DNA of 40,085 bases, taken from positions 237,789-277,873 of the forward strand of contig CAMPET010000051.1 of assembly GCA_946803715.1 (NCBI GenBank), in the 5' to 3' direction. Below are positions 19,746 to 30,587 of the stretch, piece by piece. This DNA is from Beroe ovata. Taxonomy: Eukaryota > Ctenophora > Nuda > Beroida > Beroidae. A program made the translations under genes and the position numbers. The stretch's first letter is position 1. Each line of letters opens with the position of its first letter. Below the pieces are notes generated by a model, which made no database searches, was not told the DNA's origin, and saw only the letters and a program-made list of their open reading frames with translations.

Positions 19746-21065
19746 CTATGAGTATGTTTTATTATACCCCATAACACGCATCATTTCGTCACATTCCTGC
19801 TCAATAGTCCTCCAATGGGACTCGTGCAGCTCAGTCCGCCACGTGTTTACAATCTCCCGCGCTTCCCTCTCCACACTATAGCTCCCCCGATCCTTCTCAC
19901 CCCGTTCCTTGATGTGCGTTGTGTTGTACACGTACTCTCGGTATTGATCAGTGTACGGTATGCCCGCGTATGCAAACAGTTCCTCCGCCCACCTATCGGG
20001 CTGTGTCGCGAGATCCTCGTATCTGACGAGTTTGTATCTGTCCCTCAGCCAGGTGGGCGTGGTCACGTGACCCACCTGGTAGTTATGGAGATGGTGTGAA
20101 CACAGGTCACGTGCTGCGCGTCTCATGTACTCCTCAGAGAAATTCTCCTGGTCGCTGCTCGGCATCTGCTCCCCGAGTAGCTTGTTCCCGTCGTACAGCT
20201 CACGGAACACGTCGATACGGGAAGTCATGACAGCGCGTGGGTCCCGGACCAGATGGATCACCTTGAAGTTGTGACAACCAAATTCCGGAAGACGGTACAG
20301 TTCAGTAATGTTGTACAGTCTGATAGTCTTGGGGACGATAAAGGTGTCGTTGTGAGAGCAGATTTCTATACTTCGGCTATGCTCAAACTTGAAATCTGTT
20401 CCTAGACGTTTCGATTTGTATCCAAGACCAATGATACCGCCATATTTCCTTCCCGATAGCTGCGCATCTGTTATTATCTGGTTGCGAAAATCACACAAGC
20501 ACAGTCGTCCTAGGAACACAGATCTCCAGTCAGCATAGGTCACAGGATCATATCCACTCTCTAGACTTTCGTTCCGGACTTCCTCTCTCCTCGCGTACAT
20601 TTTGAGGAACTTGGCGATGTTGAGTGGTTCAAAAACCGGTACCGATGTATCCGGGTAGGAGAGAATGTCCATTAACCATGTGGACCCGTGTCGACTTTCT
20701 GTTAGGATAAGGATCATTTTCGTTAACTTGGTTTCGTCCTGCTTTCTATTTGTTTCTTTGGTATGGTCGGTAGAGTTTCGGTGGTCGTCATGGAACGATT
20801 CACGACTTTGTGAAACATCGTTATTCCCTTCCTTACTCTTAACCCCTTCTTTCTCACTGTCTGAAAGTAGGTCGTGCACCATCTCGTCTTCCCAATATTC
20901 GTCCAGTAAATCGTGGTACGTGGGTTCACGTGCCAGCGAAACGTCATTGCCCTGCGGCTGGGAGGAAGACAGACCGGTGAAACGGTGGTGAAAGATACCA
21001 AACAGAAGCACAGAATGGAGACCTAGGATTACACTGAGAGACAGGAACAGTTTCTTGCACCTCAT
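19746..21065 (-). CDS. carbohydrate sulfotransferase 1 of 3 (type II Golgi)
   Basis: Single-exon, 439 residues. It transfers sulfate from PAPS to a hydroxyl of a glycan in the Golgi lumen. Layout: short cytoplasmic tail, signal-anchor helix (about residues 5-25, LFLSLSVILGLHSVLLFGIF), an acidic stem of about 90 residues, then the catalytic domain. The 5'-phosphosulfate loop is LTESRHGSTW (about 121-130), followed by VPVFEPL; the 3'-phosphate site is VIHLVRDPRAVMTSR (269-283); YEDLATQPDRWAEEL and a final MMRVMGYNKTYS complete the pattern of the CHST1/2/3/5 Gal/GalNAc/GlcNAc 6-O-sulfotransferase family. Substrate cannot be told. It lies in the WDR44 intron, opposite strand, first of a tandem array. 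Its last codons contain AATAAA (complement at 19758-19763). Confidence 0.9.
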   Translation of the reverse strand: MRCKKLFLSLSVILGLHSVLLFGIFHHRFTGLSSSQPQGNDVSLAREPTYHDLLDEYWEDEMVHDLLSDSEKEGVKSKEGNNDVSQSRESFHDDHRNSTDHTKETNRKQDETKLTKMILILTESRHGSTWLMDILSYPDTSVPVFEPLNIAKFLKMYARREEVRNESLESGYDPVTYADWRSVFLGRLCLCDFRNQIITDAQLSGRKYGGIIGLGYKSKRLGTDFKFEHSRSIEICSHNDTFIVPKTIRLYNITELYRLPEFGCHNFKVIHLVRDPRAVMTSRIDVFRELYDGNKLLGEQMPSSDQENFSEEYMRRAARDLCSHHLHNYQVGHVTTPTWLRDRYKLVRYEDLATQPDRWAEELFAYAGIPYTDQYREYVYNTTHIKERGEKDRGSYSVEREAREIVNTWRTELHESHWRTIEQECDEMMRVMGYNKTYS

Positions 21066-21660
21066 CGCGGCAGGTGTGAGGAGACACAGTCACGTGATAT
21101 GTTCTGGTGACACGTGATCAAGATCGGTGTGCCCATCTCTGATAGCCTTCTACCCGCTCTCTCATACCTAGGCCTAGCTGTTATTATCAGTTGAGTATGC
21201 ATCAGTCTAATTCTGAGAATAACTGACTACACAAATCTATCAGTTTCTCTATCAAAAGATGCATAAAAAAGTTAGGTTCATTTTGTGTGAATGAGCACTG
21301 ACAAGGGGATTGAACTGTTCATTGCTCACAACACAACATGTATGAGCAACAACTGGATATAGAATACATTTCACAAGCAATGCTATACAACTGGTGACGA
21401 GTATAGCATATGATGGACTGACAGATTGTCGAGTATAAGCTAGCTGAGTCTATGCATATGCAATGGGGAAAGTTGATTGCATGGAAATGTTATAGATTGG
21501 ATGAGAAAGTACGCCGCAATGAAACTTATAACCAAATTTATTAGTCATGAAATAGTAGCTGACATATTCAGAAACATTGGAATGCCACCATATCAATTTC
21601 AATCTGACCCCACTCCTGCAACTATGACGATTTAGAATCACCGAATAGCTGCAAGAATTG
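21066..21660. other. spacer between sulfotransferases 1 and 2
   Basis: About 600 bp holding the 5' flank of sulfotransferase 1 and the 3' flank of sulfotransferase 2. CACGTG boxes occur just upstream of the first gene (21091-21096, 21111-21116). No further gene seen. Confidence 0.4.
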
Positions 21661-23547
21661 CTACCTCACCTCCTTCCCAAACTCCATCTTATATCCCATG
21701 GTCCGCATCATGTCTGCACACTCCTGCTCAATCACCCTCCAGTGAGACTCCATGAGTTTACCCCTCCATGAGTCTAACAGTTCACTTGTCTCCCTCTCTA
21801 CTGCATAATACCCCTTATCCTTCACCCCTCTATCCTTCACGTGGGTAGTGTTGTACACGTACTCCTTGTATTCCGATGTGTACCGTACTCCCACAAAATG
21901 GAGGAGGTTTGCCGCCCATCTATCTGGTTGTGTGGCGAGATCTTCGTATCTGACGAGTTTGTATCTGTTCCTCAGCCAGGTGGGCGTGGTCACGTGACCC
22001 ACCTGGTAGTTATGGAGATGGTGTGAGCACAGGTCACGTGCTGCGCGTCTCATGTACTCCTCAGAGAAATTGTCCTGGTCTCCCGTGATATGCTCGCCAA
22101 GGTTTTTAGTTCCATCATACAGTTCATGGAATACCTTCATTCGTGAGAGAAGTACTGCCCGGGGGTCCCTGACCAGGTGTATCACCTTGAAATTGTCACA
22201 CCCAAATTCGGGAAGAACAGACAGTTCCATGATGTCATACAATCTGATTGTCTTGGGTACTATGAGGGTATTCTCATTGTCACATATTGCCACACTCTTT
22301 GCCACTTCGTCCTTGTGTTCTGTTCCCAACCTCCTCGACTTGTAGCCCAACCCATGTATACTCCCATATTTCCTCCCCCCGAGCTTCTCCTTTGTCTTCG
22401 CCCCATTGAAGTCACAGAGACAGATTCTAGCGAGAGTCACTGCTTTCCAGTCTCCAAATACAGCAGGGTCATGACCCTCTGCCAATGCTTGAGCTCTGAC
22501 GCCAGCATCTATGGAGTACATGTTGAGGAATGGAGATAGCAACGGTTCAAAGATAGGTACTGTGGCCTCGGGCCATGATAACAGATCCATAGTCCATGTT
22601 GATCCATGACGACTCTCCGTTAAAACTAGCACCATCTTAGGTTTTGCTGAGATCTCCGGGTCCGGAGAACTATCTGATTCTGAATTCTCCACTGCAGAGG
22701 ATATTTTGCTTTCTGGTTCTCCTGGCTTTTCTTCTTCAGAACGCTCGGCTTCTGCGGATACACCAGAAATGCTCACTTTTGAATTGTCTTTGGCCACAGC
22801 GTTCTGATCGCTGGATTCTGTTCTTGCTGAACTCTCAGCGCCCGATGATTGTTCTGAGCTGATCGGTTGTTTGGAAACTGGTGATACTGTGTCAGATTTG
22901 ACAGATGTGTCCGATTCTATATCCGCTGTCTCCCCAGACAATTCCCTACCTTCATCTGGTTCCTCTTTTTGCACCTTCACTTCCTCAACTTCATTGTCTT
23001 GTTCCTCTTGAAACTCTGCTTTTATTTTCTCGTCTGACTCCGTCATAATCTCCAATACCGGTTCTAATCCATCGCCCATGCTCTCCTCACCACCCCTCAT
23101 ATGCTCTTCTCCTACCCCCGTGTCTGGTTGTTGTCCACTTTGCTGTATGTTATTCTGGTCGGGAACAGACTTGTTCCGCGGTGGCTTGTCAGTCACCACG
23201 TATTCCCTGGTCGGTGTCTCACGTGATCTCTGATCCTGCTGCACAACAGTTACCGGCTTAGAGGGAGTTTTCTCTGTTGCATACGTCGTCCTAGTGTGTG
23301 CTGTTGTCTGTGTCGGCATGGTCACAGGGTTTAAAGTCACTTGCTCCTCGTATACATCGGACCAACTGTTTTCAGCGGTGTACTTATCACTGAAGATATC
23401 ATCTATAACCTGTTCCCTCCATTCTACAGTCAAGTCTCGTTCAGAGTGTGTTTGCATGATCGCAGTGAATCTCTGAGGGAGTCCTAGGAGAGAAATCTGG
23501 AGTACAATGACAACGATTATCACCAGGAATGCAGTCTTGATCTTCAT
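21661..23547 (-). CDS. carbohydrate sulfotransferase 2 of 3, long acidic stem
   Basis: Single-exon, 628 residues, the longest of the three paralogues. Short tail, signal anchor (TAFLVIIVVIVLQISLLGL), then a stem of roughly 280 residues that is strongly Ser/Glu/Thr/Gln-rich and low-complexity (candidate O-glycosylation or proteoglycan-like stalk). The catalytic domain has the 5'-PAPS loop LTESRHGSTWTMDLLSWPEA, VPIFEPL, 3'-site VIHLVRDPRAVLLSR, YEDLATQPDRWA and terminal MMRTMGYKMEF. Same family and predicted Golgi location as its neighbours. The extra length lies entirely in the stem. A central stretch (21913-22070) is nearly identical at DNA level to both paralogues. Confidence 0.9.
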   Translation of the reverse strand: MKIKTAFLVIIVVIVLQISLLGLPQRFTAIMQTHSERDLTVEWREQVIDDIFSDKYTAENSWSDVYEEQVTLNPVTMPTQTTAHTRTTYATEKTPSKPVTVVQQDQRSRETPTREYVVTDKPPRNKSVPDQNNIQQSGQQPDTGVGEEHMRGGEESMGDGLEPVLEIMTESDEKIKAEFQEEQDNEVEEVKVQKEEPDEGRELSGETADIESDTSVKSDTVSPVSKQPISSEQSSGAESSARTESSDQNAVAKDNSKVSISGVSAEAERSEEEKPGEPESKISSAVENSESDSSPDPEISAKPKMVLVLTESRHGSTWTMDLLSWPEATVPIFEPLLSPFLNMYSIDAGVRAQALAEGHDPAVFGDWKAVTLARICLCDFNGAKTKEKLGGRKYGSIHGLGYKSRRLGTEHKDEVAKSVAICDNENTLIVPKTIRLYDIMELSVLPEFGCDNFKVIHLVRDPRAVLLSRMKVFHELYDGTKNLGEHITGDQDNFSEEYMRRAARDLCSHHLHNYQVGHVTTPTWLRNRYKLVRYEDLATQPDRWAANLLHFVGVRYTSEYKEYVYNTTHVKDRGVKDKGYYAVERETSELLDSWRGKLMESHWRVIEQECADMMRTMGYKMEFGKEVR

Positions 23548-25302
23548 GATATGTCGGAGGAGAGCTAAACTTTGAATTAGGAGAGGGGTCGTATGTTTTC
23601 ATAATGGTAAATCAACTCGTCTTCGTTCCTCATCCTAGGTGATGGTAGACTATCAGACTAATTATTATGCTCCACTTTTATAACTTGGGTAGTTTCCTGA
23701 GATGGAATTTTTAATCAATCAAACCTCTTCCTTATCTCTAATATACCTGTGTGAAATATGCAATCTGGTCTTTCGTCGAAATACTCACGGAATTTACAAG
23801 TCAAACGATCTGTCTCCGTCAGTTATATACGACTGTCTGCTCAAAGATTCATAAGATGAATACGAAAACGACACAAACCATGTAATTTTGTACACGGACG
23901 ATTCAGAATTGCACGTTTTTATGCAATAATTTAATTAGAGGTGGTAACTCCAGCATTTTAGGGTTAGTCTATGGAATATTCCTGCGTATGAGTGTGACTG
24001 ACGGCTGCATAATATTCCCGCATATTGTGATATCGCATTGTGCAGCGAGTCTCAAACTACCGTTCTTTGACACGGGTATTCCCATCAGGAATCAGGATGG
24101 ATTATTCTAGACAGATCTTGTGCAGATTATCCTAACACGAAACAGCAGTACTGACCCACACCTATATGCAATGCTTATTGACTGTATCCTAACCACGACA
24201 CTATAACGCTGACACTACCACTATAACATTGACTGTACCACTATTATAACCCCCCAAACAGAACCTCTCTGAACATTCAAATCCTTCGGGTTCAACTAGG
24301 TATGAAGTATGATACCTATATTTAAGTATATATTGATCTCAATTTTTATGCACAATCTCAATTTCTAGGCAAAATCTCAATTTCTATGGACAATTATTCA
24401 CGATTTTGATCATCTCTGTCAAGTCGTCCATGCCCACGAATACCTACTGATCTTCGCATACTCATCATAGTTCATTCCATGATAGATCACCAATGCGTAC
24501 ATGCATGATAGTTCTGTGTAAGGCGACATTTTCAATGCACTTTTCAAGCAAAACCAAACAGTATGGGAGTACTGCCAACTCATGAAAGGTCACCGATGTC
24601 AGCAAGCAGTTGCCTGCTGTAAAATGAGATAGAGCTACAAATTGCATTGTGATACAAAAAGTATAAGCAAACATGGGATAAGCGAATGTGACAGAGAATG
24701 TGCTGCAACTGCTGCAAGGAACGGAAAGGGAATCGTCAGGGTGTTAGGTTACAACCTTGCAGAACGAGTGCTACATCCAGTGTTTCTGGTATCCTAATTA
24801 GGTAATGAGATCCATTACGTTAATGAGATTGAACTCTACTGCTATCATGGTACATGCTAGATAACCCGTTTCCTTACTCAATTTGCGGTGAACAGTAACC
24901 CAAGAATAACAATTATCATACAAAATACAAATATCATACTCAGGATGTTACCTTTTCTCAGGATGTTATTCTCATGTAATGGTAAGACATCTAATTTACA
25001 TGTGTCAATCATGTTGTACATGAGGTCCTTCATCGCGCTTGCTTGCCAAGAAATTCACATTGGAATGGGAAACCCCTTCCTTATAAGCAATTTCGGTCGA
25101 GAATTGAGCACTCCTTATATTTGTATATTTCGAATGTTGAATAAATAAAATGACTGGCAATAATCAATTACAATTCATCAGATAATAAATATCTTTTACC
25201 TATTTCTGAAGGGTACATTGTGATCAATATAAAATAAACTATTACATGCCTAGTGCTTACCAATAAATGATTCAATACCAAGCTAACGTGCAACTAAACT
25301 GA
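23548..25302. other. spacer between sulfotransferases 2 and 3
   Basis: About 1.75 kb of AT-rich DNA. It contains diverged ACACTATAAC-type repeats (24195-24250) and repeats of CAATTTCTA words (24340-24390). No coding sequence with family resemblance seen. Confidence 0.4.
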
Positions 25303-26901
25303 TCAACTTGTCTCATTTCCCACGAAATCTGTTTTGTATTCCATGATCTCCATCAACTCTGCACATTCCTCCTCTATGACTTTCCAGTGTGGTGCGATGA
25401 GCTTCTTACGCCATGAATTCACCACCTCTGACGATTCCTTCTCCACGGAGTAACTACCCCCATCAGTCCTCCCCCGTTCCTTGATATGCGTTGTGTTGTA
25501 CACGTATTCCTGGTATGTCTCCGTGTAGGGAATACCAATGAAGTTGAGCAGTTCCTCCGCCCATCTGTCGGGCTGTGTGGCGAGATCCTCATATCTGACG
25601 AGTTTGTATCTGTTCCTCAGCCAGGTGGGTGTGGTCACGTGACCCACCTGGTAGTTATGGAGATGGTGTGAACACAGGTCACGTGCTGCGCGTCTCATGT
25701 ACTCCTCAGAGAAATTCTCCTGACGTGATAGATGGTCGCCTAGCAACTTGTTCCCATCGTACAGCTCGTGGAATACTCTCATTCTAGAGAGAAGTACAGC
25801 CCGTGGGTCACGGACCAAGTGAACTATCTTGAAATCGTGACATCCTAAGTCAGGAAGTGCTGCCAACTCGGATATGTTGTACAGTCTGATAGTCTTGGGA
25901 ACAATTATAGAGTCTTCTTTCTCACAAATTTCCAAACTATTGTAGGTCGTTTCCATGTACTCATCACCGAACCGCTTGGCTTTGTATCCAACCCCAGCTA
26001 TGGAGCCATAGTAGGTCCCCGACATTTTACTTTCATCAAGTTTTCCGCCATCAAAGTCACACAGGCAAATTCTTGCAAGAATAATGGCTCTCCAGTCGGT
26101 ATAGATTTTCGGATCATACCCTTCCTCAAGGGCCTCTTTCCTCAGCTCTTCATCCTTAGCGTACATCTTTAGGAAAGGAGTGTTGAGTGGTTCGAATATG
26201 GGAACTGAACTGTGAGGAAAAGTCAGGAGGTCCATAAGCCATGTTGAGCCATGTCTACTTTCTGTAAGAACCAAAACCATCTTAGGCTTGTCAGTATTTG
26301 TTGTCAATGATTCCCTATCCCCACTTTGGGTTATATCCTCTTCAAAACTTGTGATATTCGAATCAGGATTTTGTGAGTCAACCTGAGACTCCTCAACTTG
26401 ATCAGAGGGCTCATTAATGGGGAGATCATCTATCAGATCAGAACCTAAAGTATTATCAGCTGATTCACCAGAATTCTCGTCAATCGAATCAGCACGATCA
26501 TTTCTGTCAGGGGAAGAAACAGTTGGTGTTGTAATGAACAATTCATCATCTGTCATTTGTTTCACAGACTGATGACCGTATTCTTGATTAAAATCATTCT
26601 GGGTATCAGAGTTGAGAGTGAAAACTGATGTCCATGATACACCATCTCCCTGAATAGCTCTCTTTATACCTGATCCTCGCATCCTGACACTCCTTCTCCT
26701 GATGCTGCTGCCCTCCCTTATCTCGAACAGATTGTTTATTAACTCCTCATCCCAAACTTCATCTAACAAAATGTCAGTGTTCTTCTCTGAATTTTTCTCC
26801 AGTCTCAGATTAAAGATTTTCGTGTGAAACATACAAAATATGACAATGCAGTGGATAACGAGACACACTGTCACCGTTAATATCATTTTTGTGTACTTCA
26901 T
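25303..26901 (-). CDS. carbohydrate sulfotransferase 3 of 3
   Basis: The frame is open upstream to 27084, but the ATG at 26901 is preferred. It starts MKYTKMILTVTVCLVIHCIV, matching the short tail plus signal anchor at the start of both paralogues. The extra 61 codons upstream include a good splice acceptor (TTTTTCAG, near 26998), suggesting 5' UTR. The product is then 532 residues: signal anchor, acidic Ser/Asp/Asn-rich stem of about 180 residues, catalytic domain with LTESRHGSTWLMDLLTFPHS, VPIFEPL, IVHLVRDPRAVLLSR, YEDLATQPDRWAEELLNFIG and C-terminal LMEIMEYKTDF. PAPS-dependent Golgi glycan sulfotransferase; acceptor unknown. Third member of the array inside the WDR44 intron. Confidence 0.88.
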   Translation of the reverse strand: MKYTKMILTVTVCLVIHCIVIFCMFHTKIFNLRLEKNSEKNTDILLDEVWDEELINNLFEIREGSSIRRRSVRMRGSGIKRAIQGDGVSWTSVFTLNSDTQNDFNQEYGHQSVKQMTDDELFITTPTVSSPDRNDRADSIDENSGESADNTLGSDLIDDLPINEPSDQVEESQVDSQNPDSNITSFEEDITQSGDRESLTTNTDKPKMVLVLTESRHGSTWLMDLLTFPHSSVPIFEPLNTPFLKMYAKDEELRKEALEEGYDPKIYTDWRAIILARICLCDFDGGKLDESKMSGTYYGSIAGVGYKAKRFGDEYMETTYNSLEICEKEDSIIVPKTIRLYNISELAALPDLGCHDFKIVHLVRDPRAVLLSRMRVFHELYDGNKLLGDHLSRQENFSEEYMRRAARDLCSHHLHNYQVGHVTTPTWLRNRYKLVRYEDLATQPDRWAEELLNFIGIPYTETYQEYVYNTTHIKERGRTDGGSYSVEKESSEVVNSWRKKLIAPHWKVIEEECAELMEIMEYKTDFVGNETS

Positions 26902-29120
26902 CACTGAGCGGTCGGGGAATCGAAGAAAGAGAGGGATGCTCCACTGCTTCAATATGTCTTGGAGAAGATAAAGGGGTTCATATTGATCTTCGTCCTGAAA
27001 AATTGATATAGATGAATGGAAGTTGAAGCACCTTGAACGTCTAAGCAGGGGAAAATACGCTAAGCACCGTGGGTGCAGCTTCACCGATGAATACTCGAAT
27101 TAACGACTAACGTCCTTACTCCTTGTGTTGTATCTGAAATTCTGCCAATAACATATTCTATTTTCTTATGTCAACATAACTTAAGCGTTAGCATCAACAA
27201 CTGCATGGTCTAATTAATCAATAATAATCATGGATGAAGTTGGGGCAACAATGGTGGAACTATTTTGGCTACAAACGGCACATCCTGAACTTTTAGCAGT
27301 CTATCACGAGGAGCATTAGCAAATAGACGACAAATATAGTTCAAAATTAGATCGGATAAGTACACAACAGAGTGTAATAGTGTTCACAGGGTCCTGTGTA
27401 AATGCCAGACTAATCATCTGACCCTTTTCTCCTCTGCTACGTGCATTCCGACCTACACCCCTACTGAAGTACTGACCACTCCTCGCTGACCCATTCACCC
27501 TTCTACTGGCTCACCAGACAACTCCTCCAAAAATACAGTACAAAATATATGTGTGCTGTCTAGCTGGTGGCTTCGTGTCTGTTTACTTCATGCCACAATA
27601 CCTAGCCACCTGTAGAGGAAAGACAGAATTCTTGCTGGACTAGATCCAGAGTCTTATCTATAGAGGCGTATGAGTATACTGCAAAAAGAGTGAGATACTG
27701 GGTATTGATTTTCTAATCCAAGGATTGGCATAAGAATGGGAAGAATCTAAACTGTGAATCATCAGACATCAGTGGTTACCCTACAGATGTAAGATTGTAA
27801 GGCCCTCTACTGCCATATTCACGGTGAATAACATATGGAACAGAGCTTTGACCTTAACGACACAGTTCATTGTAAGGCATGCACACTCATAGGCAAAAGG
27901 CAAAGGCGTATGATAATGACGTACATTTTAGCAGATATACAAATTGACATGTGAAAACGCGACTGACCCAGCCCTAATACAGTCTGTTTCGTTATAATAA
28001 TCAATGAAAGACTGACGCAAAATTATTACTGAGACATAATTATCACCTTTGAATAATATTTTCCCAAAAAACGTCATGGATCATGGAAGTGAGATAACTA
28101 ATTTGATCATACCCGTCTCAGATCGGCATTTTATTCCGTCAAGAAATATTTGGAATGTGATAGACAAAATATTATGCTGAATAGCAGCCATGTTTTTGAA
28201 CTATCGATTTCCTGCCCAATGATCTTCGTTTCCCGATATTGGTGCATACTGCACATGATTGAATCGTAAGAATAGAGTAGTTAGAGCCATCTTCTTACTA
28301 AAATGAAGCAACATGTCCAATAACTGCGATGCTTTGAATTCGTGCGATTACAATTAAAGAAAAGTCAACGGAACGCCCTGTTCTCCCACATACCACAGTT
28401 ACCGGCTGATAACAACATTACGAAAATGACATTCACATCATGGCAGTGAAACAACCCAAACAAAGCCTACATTGACTCGATTCCGGTCACATCGGAAGAT
28501 TGATCTTGTTTGACTTTATCAGGAATGTTATACTTCAAGGTACTATATCTAGGTCAAGCTGTGACGCAGTTATCGTCCTCATATCATTAGGCTGCTCAGA
28601 TGTGTTCTCAGAATATGTCAACATTCCAATGACCTATATTCGTTCGAGTTAATTTCGGTACCGTTGTGGCATCGTTTACTGTATGAGTCGTCTGTAGACA
28701 AGAGTGTAAATAAAAGAGTTTAGATAGAAGAACTGGTCAAACAAACGGTAAAATGCATTAGTGCTGAACGGAAATCTGTACCGGATGACCTTACGAAAGC
28801 ACGAAGAAGAATAAATATTGGATCTGATTTTCCCAGTCTATTTCAGAGCAATCCGATTGGTTTAGTTATTCATAGGCACCGATTACCTATACATTTGACA
28901 TGGTTTTTAAATAGGTACACGTAATCAGTGCATTACTTAGAGAAGACACTATAAACAAGATTTGCAAGTGCTAAACAAGACAAGTAGTAAAACCAGATCA
29001 TGGAGTAGTAACCTGCGTTATCGACCCTTCAATCTTTATTAGGTCCAAATTCTGTGTTAGGTCCAACTTCTGTGGCAAATCACACGACTGTCCAGTGGAT
29101 AGTGACGTCATCACATGCAT

Positions 29121-29213
29121 TAATTGCACGGTTAATGCGTTAATTGCACGGTTAATGCGTTAATTGCACGGTATAGCTGTTGTGCAATTAGCTGTTTGTG
29201 CAATTAGCTGTTT
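29121..29213. repeat. 20-bp tandem repeat with inverted partner
   Basis: Two full copies plus a partial third of TAATTGCACGGTTAATGCGT (29121-29172). They are followed at about 29181-29213 by two copies of TGTGCAATTAGCTGTT, whose GTGCAATTA is the reverse complement of TAATTGCAC in the first repeat, so the block could fold back on itself. Confidence 0.85.
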
Positions 29214-29398
29214 CGATGCCTATACAATAAGGTGCAGCACAAATGTACCCAGACTACTTATGATGGAGATGATATTGCCCCCCAGTAATTGAATACAACA
29301 GTCCTCCTGAGCTTTGACTCACATGACCTCGTGTATGTGACACTATGACACGTGCACGTGTCACCTGTCACACACTGAACTCATGTGTCCCCGCACAC

Positions 29399-29520
29399 CA
29401 GACACACACATACACACACACACACACANNNNNNNNNNNNNNNNNNNNNNNNNNNNNNNNNNNNNNNNNNNNNNNNNNNNNNNNNNNNACACACACACAC
29501 ACACACACAAACACACACAA
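29399..29520. repeat. AC microsatellite with assembly gap
   Basis: AC run interrupted by N at 29429-29488. True length unknown. Confidence 0.97.
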
Positions 29521-30587
29521 TCATATGTGCGCCAATGTGGCATTTAACACCGACTACGGTGGAAATGGTTGAATACAGAATGGCAGATTTTCTACTAGGG
29601 TGCATTGATATTTCAACAAGCCAAAGGTGTGAGGTGCCCGGGTGGCGAAGTTCCTAAAACACAGTTTTCGGTCATTGACCAATGACTTGTTGCCCGACGC
29701 ACCCTAAATGCACTAAACCCCCTCATATAAGTCTGCACCCTAGACGCGCCCAAAGTGCACCCTAAAATCGACGTGGAATATAAACAGAAAGAACTGCCGA
29801 TCCCTGAATATCGAATTCGGAAATGCTCAAGGTGAACGACCTTGAGGTGGTACTGTTAAAAATAATTGATAATATGCACATATACCGAATGGCATGATGG
29901 AATATGTACCGGAATTTTGATGCACCTTCTCCGTTGGATCAGTAATTAGATTTACCCAATGTCAGAATATTTGCAGATTAGTTCATGATGTTCAATATAA
30001 CTGTGTACGGAGGCGTATGTCTCACGCTGTGAAGAAAGAACTGTGTTGATGACCGTAATCATACTGATGCGGCATCAGTATGAAGGCATCAGTGATACCG
30101 TCCTTAACTGGACACCGTCTTATTAATCTTCTAGCTAGCACAAATTTACTTTGAAATATTGATAGATTTAAATCTATGAGTATTTCAAAGCTCACTGCGA
30201 GCGCCTGCCTCTCATAAGCACATTGTAAACTGTCCATGAATGTATGAATGAATCATAAGCATGTTGTATCAACTCAAGAAGGAGACATATTATATTAGCT
30301 GTTCCCAAAAAGGGTATAACGAATTTTCTTTGTTGATGAGTGAATAGAAATGGCTAGCACAAAGCAAAACATGTCCACTCATTCTGTATATCAGAGCTCA
30401 TCCCTTATCTCAATCTCGCCTTGCTTTATTCATGGCATAATTTAACGCGATTGAGACAAGCCACTGCGAAAGCTGTTTTGTAGTGCTGGACAAGTATAGC
30501 TCTAGAATACAATAACAAAACGGGATGTATTGTAACCATAACAACACTGCGCTCTATGCAATCCTGTTAAACGGACTAATGTTTCAG

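Larger units (their letters stand above)
26902..30587. other. sulfotransferase-3 5' side and WDR44 intron remainder
   Basis: On the minus strand the left end likely holds the 5' UTR exon and a 5' UTR intron of sulfotransferase 3. The rest is WDR44 intron. It contains a 20-bp tandem repeat (29121-29172) and an AC microsatellite with an N gap. No other gene was recognised on either strand. Confidence 0.45.

Noticed and set aside
21841-22026. Plus-strand frames ending in a shared SVPQPGGRGHVTHLVVMEMV, repeated at all three sulfotransferases
   Set aside because: Antisense shadow of the shared conserved tract. The repetition reflects the DNA identity of the paralogues, not separate genes.
26902-27084. 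N-terminal extension of sulfotransferase 3
   Set aside because: Would place 61 soluble residues before the signal anchor, unlike both paralogues, and contains a good splice acceptor; treated as 5' UTR/intron.
29121-29213. CRISPR-like array of direct repeats
   Set aside because: Repeats are contiguous with no unique spacers and the DNA is eukaryotic.
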